From Ligustrum vulgare (lineage: Eukaryota > Streptophyta > Magnoliopsida > Lamiales > Oleaceae), in the NCBI GenBank assembly GCA_963555705.1, contig OY743169.1:43760124-43824123 (forward strand): 64,000 bases of DNA. Direction: 5' to 3'. Below are positions 1-8,715 of this stretch, piece by piece. Each line of letters begins with the position of its first letter. Position 1 is the stretch's first letter. The translations under genes and the position numbers were made by a program. The notes under the pieces are model-generated. The model was given only the letters and a program-made list of their open reading frames with translations. It was not told where the DNA came from and ran no database searches.

Positions 1-289
1 CTTTACGGCCGTGAATCCGTTACGGCCGTGATTTCAGTCTTTACGGCCGTGACTCAGCTGCTGCCCAATTTCTTGTTCTTCCTTGATCCAAATGCATTGC
101 AATAACTTTGGCTCCTCTTCCACATTCTTATGCAACGTAAATGAAGTCTTTGTACTAGAGCACTCGTCCATCCACGCTTGCATGAATCCTTGCATTGCCT
201 GCTTGATTCTTTTGGCTCTTTGTCTCGTTATTGGTCCTACGGGCACGTGCAACGGGTCAACGTTCTTCGAGCCACTCCGGAACTCATCA
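1..289 (-). repeat. LTR U3 fragment carrying the pol C-terminal tail, cut by the window edge
   Basis: On the minus strand this begins TGATGAGTTCC at 289 and runs off the window. The first part encodes the integrase-distal tail of a Ty3/gypsy pol (motif [15 protein letters not shown], then MQGFMQAW), read from about 287 to 34. The same tail occurs in the LTRs of elements B, F and G in this window. Copies of TTACGGCCGTGA lie at about 3, 20 and 41. The LTR start abuts GTAAC (290-294), which continues a plus-strand LTR fragment, so this looks like an element inserted into another LTR. Only one end is visible, so the target duplication cannot be confirmed. Confidence 0.7.
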
Positions 290-435
290 GTAACGGGTCT
301 CGGGTTTAATATACCCCTGGTTCTTGCGTCGTGAGGTCGGGGTTGCATTGTTATCGTCCATTCCAACCTGGATTCGGAACTTTCCAAGCGTTATTCCGCG
401 AGCTACGACGAGAACCCCCTCCCGGATTCTCATCA
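290..435 (+). repeat. LTR fragment (U5 end) of an H-type non-autonomous element
   Basis: This matches the last 145 bases or so of the H LTRs (compare 4149-4294 and 14613-14758) and ends in the shared CTCATCA terminus. It is followed directly by gag coding sequence, not by a primer-binding site. It is therefore the right end of an element inserted into gag of element A. Its left part has been interrupted by the minus-strand LTR at 1-289. Confidence 0.7.
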
Positions 436-1914
436 ATTACCATAGGGAGATGGAGGTTGCGATGATTAGGGAAAATATAGAGGAAGACCCGGAGGCAACC
501 ATGGCTAGGTTTTTAAATGGTTTAAATCGAGATATTGCTAATGTTATTGAATTGCAGCATTATATCGATTTGGAGGAGATGCTTCACATGGCCATGAAAG
601 TGGAGCGACAATTTAAAAGGAAGGGAACATCAAAATTCTCTACAAGTTCCAATTCTTTTGGTAAGTCTATATGGAGCGGGACTTCTAAAAATGATGGGGT
701 TGTGCAGAAAAATAAATTTGAGGCACCGAAGGGAAAAATAGAGCCACCCAACAAAGGTAAAATGCTTTTGATTCTCAAACTCCTAGGACTAGAGATATTC
801 GTTGTTTTAAATGTTCCGGCTTAGGACATATTTCTTCACAATTTCCAAATAAACAAATATTGGTTATGCGTGACGGGGTATTAAGTTACGAGGATGAGAA
901 AGAGGGAGAAGTGGAGGATGAGTATAAGGATATGCCAGCTCTAGAGGATGTTAGTGAAAATGATGATGGGGACTATGCATTAGCTAAATCACTTGTCACT
1001 AGGAGAGCCCTTAGTACTCAAGTTAAGGTGGAAGAGTCGGGTGAGCAGCGAGAAAATATATTTCATACTAGGTGCTTTGTGAATAACAAGGTGTGTAGTT
1101 TGATAATAGATGGTGGTAGTTGTACGTACGTTGCTAGCACTACTCTAGTGGAGAAATTGTGCCTACCTATACTAAAAAACCCTAGGCCATATAAACTACA
1201 ATGGTTAAATGAATCGGGTGAGATTAAGGTGAATAAACAAGTGGTAGTTGATTTGGCGATTGGGAAGTATGAAGATAGTGTGGTTTGTGATGTGGTACCA
1301 ATGCATGCGGGGCACATCTTGTTGGGCAGGCCATGGCAATTCGATAGGAAGGTTATTCATGATGGTTTTAAAAATAGGTATACCTTCACTAAGGATGGGA
1401 AAGATATCAAACTAATGCCTTTGTCACCTCAACAGGTCTATAAAGACCAATTGAAATTAAAAAGTGAGGAAGAGAGAAAGAGGGTCGGGACCACGATCCC
1501 GGAAAAAGGAGAGTTGAATGAACAGAAGAGGGTCGGGACCACGATCTCGGAAAAAGGAGAGTTGTGTGAAAAACTGAGAGTTGGGACCACGATCCCAGAA
1601 AAAGGAGAGGGTGTGAAGAGTGCCAGCAAAAATAAAAGAGAGAAAACAAAGGTGAGCTTCTACGCAAAACAGAGTGATATCACCAAAGCTATTTCTACAA
1701 ATAAACCAGTGATTTTACTCATGTATAAGGAATCTCTCCTTGTACTTGATGAAGCTAACCACTCCCTCCCCAGTTTAGCTGTGTCTCTTTTGCAGGAATT
1801 TGCAGATTTATTTCCCGAGGAGATTCCTAGTGGGCTGCCGCCAATTCGAGGGATTGAACACCAGATTGACTTCGTGCCGGGAGCAGTCATCCCAAACAGG
1901 CCAGTTTATAGGAG
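436..1914 (+). pseudogene. Ty3/gypsy gag-protease-RT fragment (element A)
   Basis: Visible in order are the C-terminal half of the retrotransposon gag domain (436-650, ...NRDIANVIELQHYIDLEEML), a zinc knuckle near 808-850, and a retropepsin-like protease with IIDGGSCTYV near 1105-1135 and HILLGRPW near 1313. Three 16-codon repeats with core VGTT-I-EKGE follow (1483-1610). The first residues of the reverse transcriptase domain ([16 protein letters not shown]) come last. The frame changes near 770-860, between gag and knuckle. The knuckle reads CX2CX4HX4F: the last cysteine is phenylalanine. Homology stops abruptly at 1914 and RT, RNase H and integrase are missing. This is a dead fragment. The protease and gag assignments are secure, the function lost. 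Confidence 0.85.
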
Positions 1915-2659
1915 TTACATATATTTTGAGAAAACTTTCACATTTCCACATTTTTCATTTGAGAATATATTTCACTTTCAAATTTTGATGCCAATGCATG
2001 CTTGATGATGCAATGACATGATAACATGCATGTTTGAACATTTCCTTAAATAACACATATATGCTTGCATATCGTAAATCAAAAGCATCAAAATTAGGTA
2101 ATTAACACGAACTTCAATTAAGTACATTAATTCCACATATCCATCATATTTTTAATACTAGCAAAACTCTTAAAAATCCCAAATTTGATAAATAATCATT
2201 ATAACGCAAACATAACTTCCAATAATTAACTAATTTCATAAATCTCAATTAAGTTTCTAATCATTAATAATATGAACATATCAAGTTAACTCAACAATGA
2301 ATCACATAAATTTTACAAAACTAACTAAAATTATAATTTCTAAATTTGAGAATTTCAAACCAAACTTCCAATTTAGACTTAAGAGTCACTTCAAAAAAAT
2401 AGGCTACAATTCTTGAAGGTCCAAAAAGCTGATTTTACACAAATACAATTATATACACGCACATATTTCCCAAATGGTTCAAATCTCAAATAATCAGTTA
2501 AAATTGGAAATCCAACTAAAATTCAAATCTGAAATCCATACCTACATACACACACACGCACGCACCATATAATCAATCATACACATACATCAATAACACC
2601 ATCATATTCGTGTGTTTGTGCGTGTAAAACCGAGTGTGAAATGCATTGTGGGGGAGGTG
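1915..2659. other. AT-rich sequence of unknown origin replacing pol
   Basis: No gene, LTR or known domain is seen. The sequence is strongly AT-rich with many stops on both strands, has ATGCATGC-like repeats near 1990-2035, and has a short CA/CG-rich stretch (ACACACACACGCACGCACC) near 2548-2567. It begins exactly where RT homology of element A ends and stops at the TGATGAG start of the next LTR. It could be old host intergenic DNA exposed by a deletion, or an unrecognised insertion. Confidence 0.4.
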
Positions 2660-3367
2660 TGATGAGTTCCGGATTGGCTCGACGAACGTTGACCCGTTGC
2701 ACGTGCCCGCAGGACCAATAACGAGACAAAGAGCCAAAAGAATCAAGCATGCAATTCAAGGATTCATGCAAGCGTGGATGGATGAGTGCTCGAGTGCAAA
2801 GACCTCATTTACGTTGCATAACAAAGTAGAAGAGGAACCAAAGTTGTTACTATGCATTTGGATCAAAGAACAACAAGAAATTGAGGCAGAAGCATTCTCA
2901 CGGCCGTTACGGCCGTAAAATCAACATGGCGAAATTGGACAGAAAGCCATTACGGCCGTAACATATCATCTCACGGCCGTAACTGAAGTAGAAGAACTTA
3001 CGGCCGTAACAAAAATTTTGTAACTTTTATTTTTGTTCAGAGGGTCACTTATGGCCATAAAATAACTTGTCATGGCCATAAATTGTGTTTTGAATTTTTG
3101 ACCGTAAGTTACTTACGCCCGTAAACTTAAAAGTTATGGCCGTAACTTAGCTTCGTAAATTAAACCTAGTTTAGGCGTTTTAGGTTAGTTTTAATTCTAG
3201 TTATTTTTTGTTACTTTATTTTGTTAGCCTATTTATATGGCTTCATTCAGCATTGTAAAACACAACTTTTATTCTTGAGATTAATGATATTGAAGGTGAG
3301 ATATTCCCTTAATTTTCTTCTTGTTCTCGTTGAACAAATTTGAACTTATCAAATGATTTGAAAACCT
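2660..3367 (+). repeat. Element G 5' LTR, left part, with pol C-terminal tail
   Basis: It starts TGATGAGTTCC and contains an open tail of pol ending at the TAA at 2916-2918 (motif PLHVPAGPITRQRAKRIK). About ten copies of the TTACGGCCGTAA palindrome or decayed forms follow (about 2898-3150), and then the leader-like GAACTTATCAA segment. It is preceded by a GGGGGAGGTG run. The LTR resumes at 14764 after the H insertion. Confidence 0.75.
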
Positions 3368-4294
3368 GATGTGATCCGGAAAAGGCGTCAAAAATGAGAA
3401 ATCAAGATACGGGCAATTCAAAAATATTCTACATAGAAAAATGAACAAGTTTCATGTTGGGCTCGAGTCGAGATTCAAATCAGATCAATTAATGTCAAAG
3501 GATCAGAAAATTGGGTAGAAGCTGACTTACGGTCGTAACACCCATTTTTACGGCTGTAACATCAACATCACGAAATTGGGCAGAAAGGCAATTACGGCCG
3601 TAACGCATGATCTCACGGCCGTAAATGAAGTGGAAGTATTCACGGCCGTAATCCAAATACTCACGGCCGTAAACAGAGTTTTGTAACTTTTATTATTTTG
3701 TTCAGAAGGTCACTTACGACCGTAAATAAAATTGTCACAGTCGTAACATATGTTTTTAATTTTTAACCCGTAAACTCATAAGTCACGGTCGTAACTTAGG
3801 CGCCGCAGTTTTAAATTAATTAGGCGGTTAGGGTTTTGTTTAGTTCCGGTTTATTTTGGTTATTTTAGTTATTTTAGCTATTTTAGCTTAAATAGAATTC
3901 TATTCAGAATCAGTTAGCAACTAGGGTTTATTTTGCCTATTTATATGCTTTTCCATTCAATGTAAAAACAGAATACTTTTGATGAATAAAATTATTGAGT
4001 GTTTTTACTCTCTCTAAAGGTGAGAATTTTTCCTTTAAACATCGAACTTATCAAGATTCAAATCTTGTGGCGTTCAAAACAATTGAACTTATCAAGGATC
4101 TGGACATTCCTTGTGGCGTTCCCCCTTTGTGGTTCTTATTTCCGCATCGTAACGGGTCTCGGGTTTAATATACCCCTGGTTCTTGCGTCGTGAGGTTGGG
4201 GTTGCATTGTTATCGTCCGTTCCAACTTGGATTCGGAACTTTCCAAGTGTTATTCCGCGAGCTACGACGAGGACCCCCTCCTGGGTTCTCATCA
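3368..4294 (+). repeat. Element H 5' LTR (927 bp)
   Basis: The termini are TGATG and CATCA, a five-base inverted repeat. It carries palindromes TTACGGCCGTAA or variants starting at 3527, 3548, 3592, 3613, 3640, 3661, 3714, 3735, about 3763 and 3783. These form five pairs with starts 20-21 bp apart. A TATA-like TATTTATATGC lies near 3939. The segment GAACTTATCAA...TTGTGGCGTTC is repeated in the R/U5 part, as in all LTRs of this family. Confidence 0.85.
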
Positions 4295-4296
4295 TA

Positions 4297-4308
4297 TGGT
4301 ATCAGAGC
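4297..4308 (+). other. Primer-binding site of H (initiator Met tRNA)
   Basis: TGGTATCAGAGC starts two bases after the LTR end. It is complementary to the 3' end of plant initiator methionine tRNA, the usual primer of this group. Confidence 0.9.
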
Positions 4309-4916
4309 TGGACTCTGAATTCAGGTTCTTGTATTTTTCTATCCAGTTTGATTTTTATGTTTATCATCGAGTCTCATAAAAATCATCCATATCCTAGTTT
4401 TGTTATTGAGTCTTTGTTTTCAATTTTTCTTGCTCTTCTTGCTAGTAAATTTTTTTCCAGTTTGATCCATAAGAGTCGTCCTAAAAAAAAAAATCAAAAG
4501 TGTTTTTCTTATTCGATTGTTTTCCAAATCCTGTCCCGTTTGTTTTGTTGCGTTCGTGTCGAATTTTCGGATTTTGTTAAAAAAAAAAAAAAAAATATTT
4601 TTTATTAATTCAGAAAATTCATCCTAATTCAAAAAATGAAAAAAAAAAAAAAAAAAAGTTACTCCGAAATTCAAGAACCACTTTCTTGAATTTCCTTAAA
4701 TTCTTGATAATTCCTTGCATTCCAATTCAAATTAAAATTCTTGATATTCTTTTCTTTCTAGTCAAAATTAAAGAACCACTTTCTTGAATTTCCTTAAATT
4801 CTTGATATTGTTTTCCCTTTTCGAGTCAACATTAAATTCCTTCTTGATATTTATCAATATTTGGATCCTCTTATTTTGAGTCTCTCAAATTTTTGAAAGC
4901 TACATAAAGGGATAAA
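4309..4916 (+). other. Untranslated leader of H
   Basis: AT-rich with long A and T runs (4580-4660). It holds a direct repeat: AAGAACCACTTTCTTGAATT with its flank occurs near 4671-4710 and again near 4768-4805. No ORF with a recognisable product is seen. The gag-like start that the related tandem units have is missing here. Confidence 0.6.
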
Positions 4917-5420
4917 TTATGAGTTCGATCCTACCTTCCAAACTAGGTGTCATGTGGGGAGTAAAGTGTGCAATATTATTATTGATAAGGAGTATTATTG
5001 CGATCTGGAAAGTACCACCATGGTGGAGGAGTTGGGCTTACCTTTACTACCACATCCCAATCCTTATAGGCGACGTGGTTAAAGGAGTGTGAGCAGGTAA
5101 ATGTAACCCACGGGGTTATGGTGAAATTGTAACTTGGAAGATATAGCGATGAATTGTGGTGTGATGTGGTGCCTCTAGAATCTTGTGACATCTTGTTGAG
5201 TAGATCGTGGAAGTGTGAGAGGAAAGCAGTCTATGATAAGCGCAGGAATATATATAAATTTGTTAAGGATGAGAAAAGTATTAAGCTTATGCCGTTAACC
5301 CCGGAACAAATACTTGAAGAGAAAGTATTGCGAGAAAAGAGGGATGAGCAAAGAAAATTCGGAGATGATGAATGGAGTATGAAGGCTGAATTCATGGAGA
5401 TGGCCAAGAAATTAATATAG
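4917..5420 (+). pseudogene. Degenerate retropepsin-like protease domain (element H)
   Basis: The reading can be aligned by eye with the proteases of elements A, B and E: the ...F-TRC-V--KVC-IIID segment near 4930-4985, -VEELGLPLL-HPNPY near 5022-5070, then CDVVPLESCDILLSRSW (about 5160-5212) and KSIKLMPLTPEQI (5274-5314). The catalytic D-G-G-S is replaced by D-K-E-Y, and a stop lies near 5130. It therefore cannot be an active protease. The open part runs 5154-5420 and stops at TAG. Confidence 0.7.
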
Positions 5421-5589
5421 CTAAATAAAGAGATGAAGGCACAAGAGGCTAGAAAAAAGTTAGCCGAGTTGCAAGAGAGAGAAAGGGGAACAGAGGAGGT
5501 AGTTAAATCATAAGAAAAGCCTTCGGATATGATTCTTAAGAAGAAGGAGGGAGACTTGAGTAACGAGTTAGAAGAGGAGGTGCCTAATC

Positions 5590-6219
5590 ATGTTGATAAA
5601 AATTTTTATGAGGTGGGGCATGAGCAAAAAGCATGAGAAATTAGGAAAGGTGATTGAGCCCATAAATTTAGAAGTGGAGGTTGAGTGTGCGAAAAAAGAA
5701 ATTGAAGTAGTTGATCAAACTCCGAGTCTTGAAGTACAAAATAAAATTGTGGAAGAGGAGATTGAAAATAACATTGTTGACAATGATAGGAATGAATTGG
5801 AAGTTGGGGTAGAAGTTTAACATTTGCATGTTGAAATTGTCAATAAAAATATTGAAGAGGTGGTTGAATGTGAAAAATTAGAAGATGTGATTGAGAAAAA
5901 AGAAGAGAATGAGCAAGAAAGTATATTGACTTTTGGAAGCGACGAGAAGGGCCTCGTGGTTGGAAAAAAAGTTGTGGAGGTTTTGTATCATGAATACAAG
6001 GATCCATACCTTATGCATGGAGACGCTAACATTTCCCTCCCCATTTTTTTTAAATCTTTCTTGCAGGTTTATTGTGCATGGAAGTTTGATTTACATCAAC
6101 CTTGGTCAATTCCCCTCGTGTTTCAATACCTTCTTGTCTACAAATTGGAGGAGCATCATTTATTGAATGCATGTCAGGGAATCAACAATTTTCCATTTGA
6201 TCCAGGAGGTACAGTTTGA
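5590..6219 (+). pseudogene. Acidic linker ORF of the non-autonomous family, one in-frame stop (element H)
   Basis: Glu/Val/Lys-rich sequence typical of a charged, probably coiled or disordered linker, followed by HEYKDPYLMHGDANISLP and a hydrophobic tail. The frame is open except for TAA at 5818-5820, where related copies have CAA, so this is a nonsense mutation. YKD-x-L...N-SLP...LLQ matches the stretch just before the RT domain in elements A, B and C. After the LQ the sequence diverges completely and ends in a family-specific tail (...FPFDPGGTV). The ORF end lies 18 bases before the B insertion. The function of this protein is unknown. Confidence 0.65.
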
Positions 6220-6236
6220 TTTTTCAAGAACAACAC

Positions 6237-7071
6237 TGATGAGTACCTGAGTGACCATACCAGTAAGGACCCGTTGCATGTGCCTGTGGGACCAATAACG
6301 AAGCTGAGGGCTAAGAAGATCAAGCAAGCAATGCAGGGGTTTATGCAAGCTTGGGTGGATGAATATAAAAATGCATGGTCGAAGACTCCATTTTCAATGC
6401 ATGACAATATGGAAGATGCGCCAAAACCATTACAAGGCATTTGGGTCAAAGAACAAGGAGGAAACAATTCAGAGGGCCTTTTACGGCCGTAAGATTTGGC
6501 GTTACGGCCGTAACTTTGCTATCGCACGGCCGTAACAATCATTTCACGGCCGTAATGGAGATGCAGTTTTTTTATTCAGAAGGTGACTTACGGTCGTAAG
6601 CACCAATGTCACGGCCGTAAGAGATAAAAACAGTTTTAGACCCGAGGGTCAATTACGGCCGTAAACACATATGTTACGGCCGTAAAAATGCGCCGCTTCT
6701 TATTTTAGGTATTTTGCGGCTAGGTTATTTTGGACGCGTTTTTGGACTATATTAGCTTTTCTTTGTCATTGTAAACAATACAACTTTTATGATTAATAAG
6801 ATTGCTTGAATTAGGTGAGTTATCCCTGTTCTTCTTCGTTCTTGATTGAACCCCTTGAACTTATCAAAGGATTTGACAACCTTTGTGGCGTTCACCCCTT
6901 TATGGTTCTTCATTCCGCATCTTAACGGGTCTTGGATTTGATACATCCTTGGTTCTTGAGTCGTGAGTGTCGGGTCATATTGTTATCGTCAATTAATCTG
7001 AATTTGGAACTTTCCAAGTGTTTAATTCAATTTCCGCGAGATCCCGTGATTCCCCAACAAGAATCACATCA
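6237..7071 (+). repeat. Element B 5' LTR (835 bp) with orphan pol tail
   Basis: It begins TGATGAGTACC and ends AATCACATCA. The first 256 bases are open and encode the pol C-terminal tail up to TAA at 6490-6492, a consequence of pol running into the 3' LTR. Eight palindromes start at 6481, 6502, 6524, 6544, 6588, 6609, 6653 and 6674. It is the same length as the element F LTR (19797-20631). Confidence 0.85.
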
Positions 7072-7073
7072 TT

Positions 7074-7085
7074 TGGTATCAGAAC
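7074..7085 (+). other. Primer-binding site of B, one mismatch
   Basis: TGGTATCAGAAC follows the LTR by two bases. The usual GAGC end is GAAC here. Confidence 0.85.
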
Positions 7086-7672
7086 TTGGCTCTAAATCCA
7101 GGTTTTGATATAATTCTTGTTTTTGGTTTCATATTTTTTTTTCTTCATTAGATTTCATTGTTCTTGAAAATTCTGCACGGTTACTAAACTGGTCTTAGTT
7201 TCAATTCTTGTCGTTATTGATTGTTCTTGATTAAAAAAAAAAAGTACGAAATTCAGAAAAAAAAAAAATGATTATTATTGAAGAGCATCAAGAACATCAT
7301 TCCATAGTCAAGAAGATCTTTCTTGATACCTTTTTAATTTTTCCCACATTCATAGTAGTTGCGTCATCCATCACTACCTGCAAATTCGTTCATTCCGTTA
7401 CATCATTTCTTGAGTCCAATATTCCATCAAATCTTCTTTTCATTTGTTGTGTCTTGCACCTTGGGTTAATTCCACAAGGACCAAGTCCGTGACTAGTTTG
7501 GTGGGTTCGTTGAGAGCTTGAGGAAAGGGATAGAGAGGAAAAAGGCAGAGTGGTGAGATCAATAGAGGGAAAAAGCCGAGTAGAGTGATACACGAGTGCT
7601 AAACACGTGAGGATATATTTTCTTGAAAATTATTTATATTTTTTTTCTTTTTTTTTTCTTTTCTTTTGATAG
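7086..7672 (+). other. Untranslated leader of element B
   Basis: AT-rich leader with A-runs near 7220-7270 and a T-rich tract (7625-7668) just before the gag ATG. It contains GGGAAAAAGCCGAGTAGAGTGATAC-like sequence at 7565-7590, shared with the leaders of G (16290-16330) and C (23785-23820). No ORF of note. Confidence 0.6.
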
Positions 7673-8030
7673 ATGTCACAGAAAGACGCATCATCGACAG
7701 GGGAGGATAACCAACAGTTCCACTTTCTTGCAATGTTGGAAAAACGATTCGAGAAGTTGGATGCGAGGTTGGGGGAAATTAAAAACTCTGTGGACACGAA
7801 TAGTGCGGATATTGCCCAACTACATAGAGAGCAGCCGCGCACGGCTCCTAATATCCGGAGGCCGCAAAGGTATGACCATAATCCTAGAAATAGAGACTGG
7901 GATGATGATGATGTTGAGATAGGTGATAGTGTTGATGATGATAGTGGGAATGTGTCAGTGGCTAGCGTGGGTAGGAGAAGAGGCCGAGGTGGTCGTCGTG
8001 GAAGGGGCAATAGGCGTTTGTTTAATTTAT
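7673..8030 (+). pseudogene. Gag N-terminal part of element B
   Basis: Starts MSQKDASS at the ATG 7673, as in element C (MSQKDASS at 23888) and, diverged, in G (16382). It has a short coiled-looking segment (MLEKRFEKLDARLGEIKN) and an acidic stretch, then the Arg/Gly-rich block GRRRGRGGRRGRGNRR (about 7971-8018). Gag homology stops at about 8025-8030, before the conserved retrotransposon gag core. The next bases come from a different family's leader. The open frame runs on through the TA repeat to 8182 only by chance. Confidence 0.75.
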
Positions 8031-8098
8031 TCGATTCTTGTCCAAATCATGTCCCGTTTGATTTGTCGCGTTTGTTGACAAATTTCGGATTTATAAAA

Positions 8099-8162
<64 letters not shown>

Positions 8163-8715
8163 ATCCGAAATTTCATCCATAATTCAAAAAAAAAAAGTCA
8201 ATCCCATAATTCAAGGACCACTTCCTTGAGTTTCTTAGCTCCTTGTTATCGAATCTTTCCATTCCATTCCACAATGTCTAAATTCAGGGAAAAACCTCAA
8301 ACAGTTCCTAGAGTTAGGAGGGAAAATAGGATTAATCATAAACTTAGGGTTGGAATTGGGGATGAGCTGAAAGTATTGGAAGATGGTGCTTCAAAAATAA
8401 GGGATGATGTCTCGGAAATGAGGGATGAAATTGATGAGGTGAGAATGATATTAAGGCAGTTAAAAGAGGAGATGATCGCAAATGGAGCAAGGAAAAAATT
8501 AGCCAAGTTGCAACAGGACAGTGAAAGGGAGGCTGAGCCTGAATTACAAAGGGAAAGTGAGTGTGAGATTATAGTAGAGCCTCATGTTAAGAATATTGAA
8601 TTTGAAGAGTTTAAAATTGAAGTAGTTGATCAAACTACGAATTTTGAAGTAGAGGATAAAAGTGTGGTGGAGGTTTTTGAGCTTGAGAATTTTGAAAATG
8701 AATGTGTGGAAATAA
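8025..8715 (+). other. Foreign segment inside gag of B: leader and gag-like ORF of the non-autonomous family
   Basis: From about 8025 the sequence matches the leader of H (compare 4508-4680): TTATTCGATT...CC-AATC-TGTCCCGTTTG. It then has a TA microsatellite, the AAGGACCACTTCCTTGA motif and an ORF starting MSKF at 8274. That start corresponds to the MSKFHENS start of the tandem units. The ORF is Glu/Lys-rich with EVVDQT-NFEVE, as in the non-autonomous linker. At about 8715 it returns to autonomous gag just before the zinc knuckle. It replaces the gag core, so B is a recombinant, most simply by template switching. Confidence 0.7.
8101..8160. repeat. (TA)n microsatellite
   Basis: About 28 uninterrupted TA units in the foreign leader segment of B. 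The run of Ile-Tyr codons it gives in one frame is not meaningful. Confidence 0.95.

Noticed and set aside
4183..4608. 141-codon ORF over the H LTR end, PBS and leader
   Set aside because: It crosses LTR, PBS and leader without any gag feature. Similar short ORFs appear over every LTR end because the sequence is shared.
6481..6685. Palindrome array as a CRISPR-like array
   Set aside because: The repeats are 12-bp palindromes with 9-bp or irregular spacers in a plant LTR, with no cas genes. They do not have the repeat-spacer architecture of CRISPR.
8101..8160. Ile-Tyr repeat at the end of the gag frame of B
   Set aside because: It is the translation of a TA microsatellite in recombinant leader sequence.
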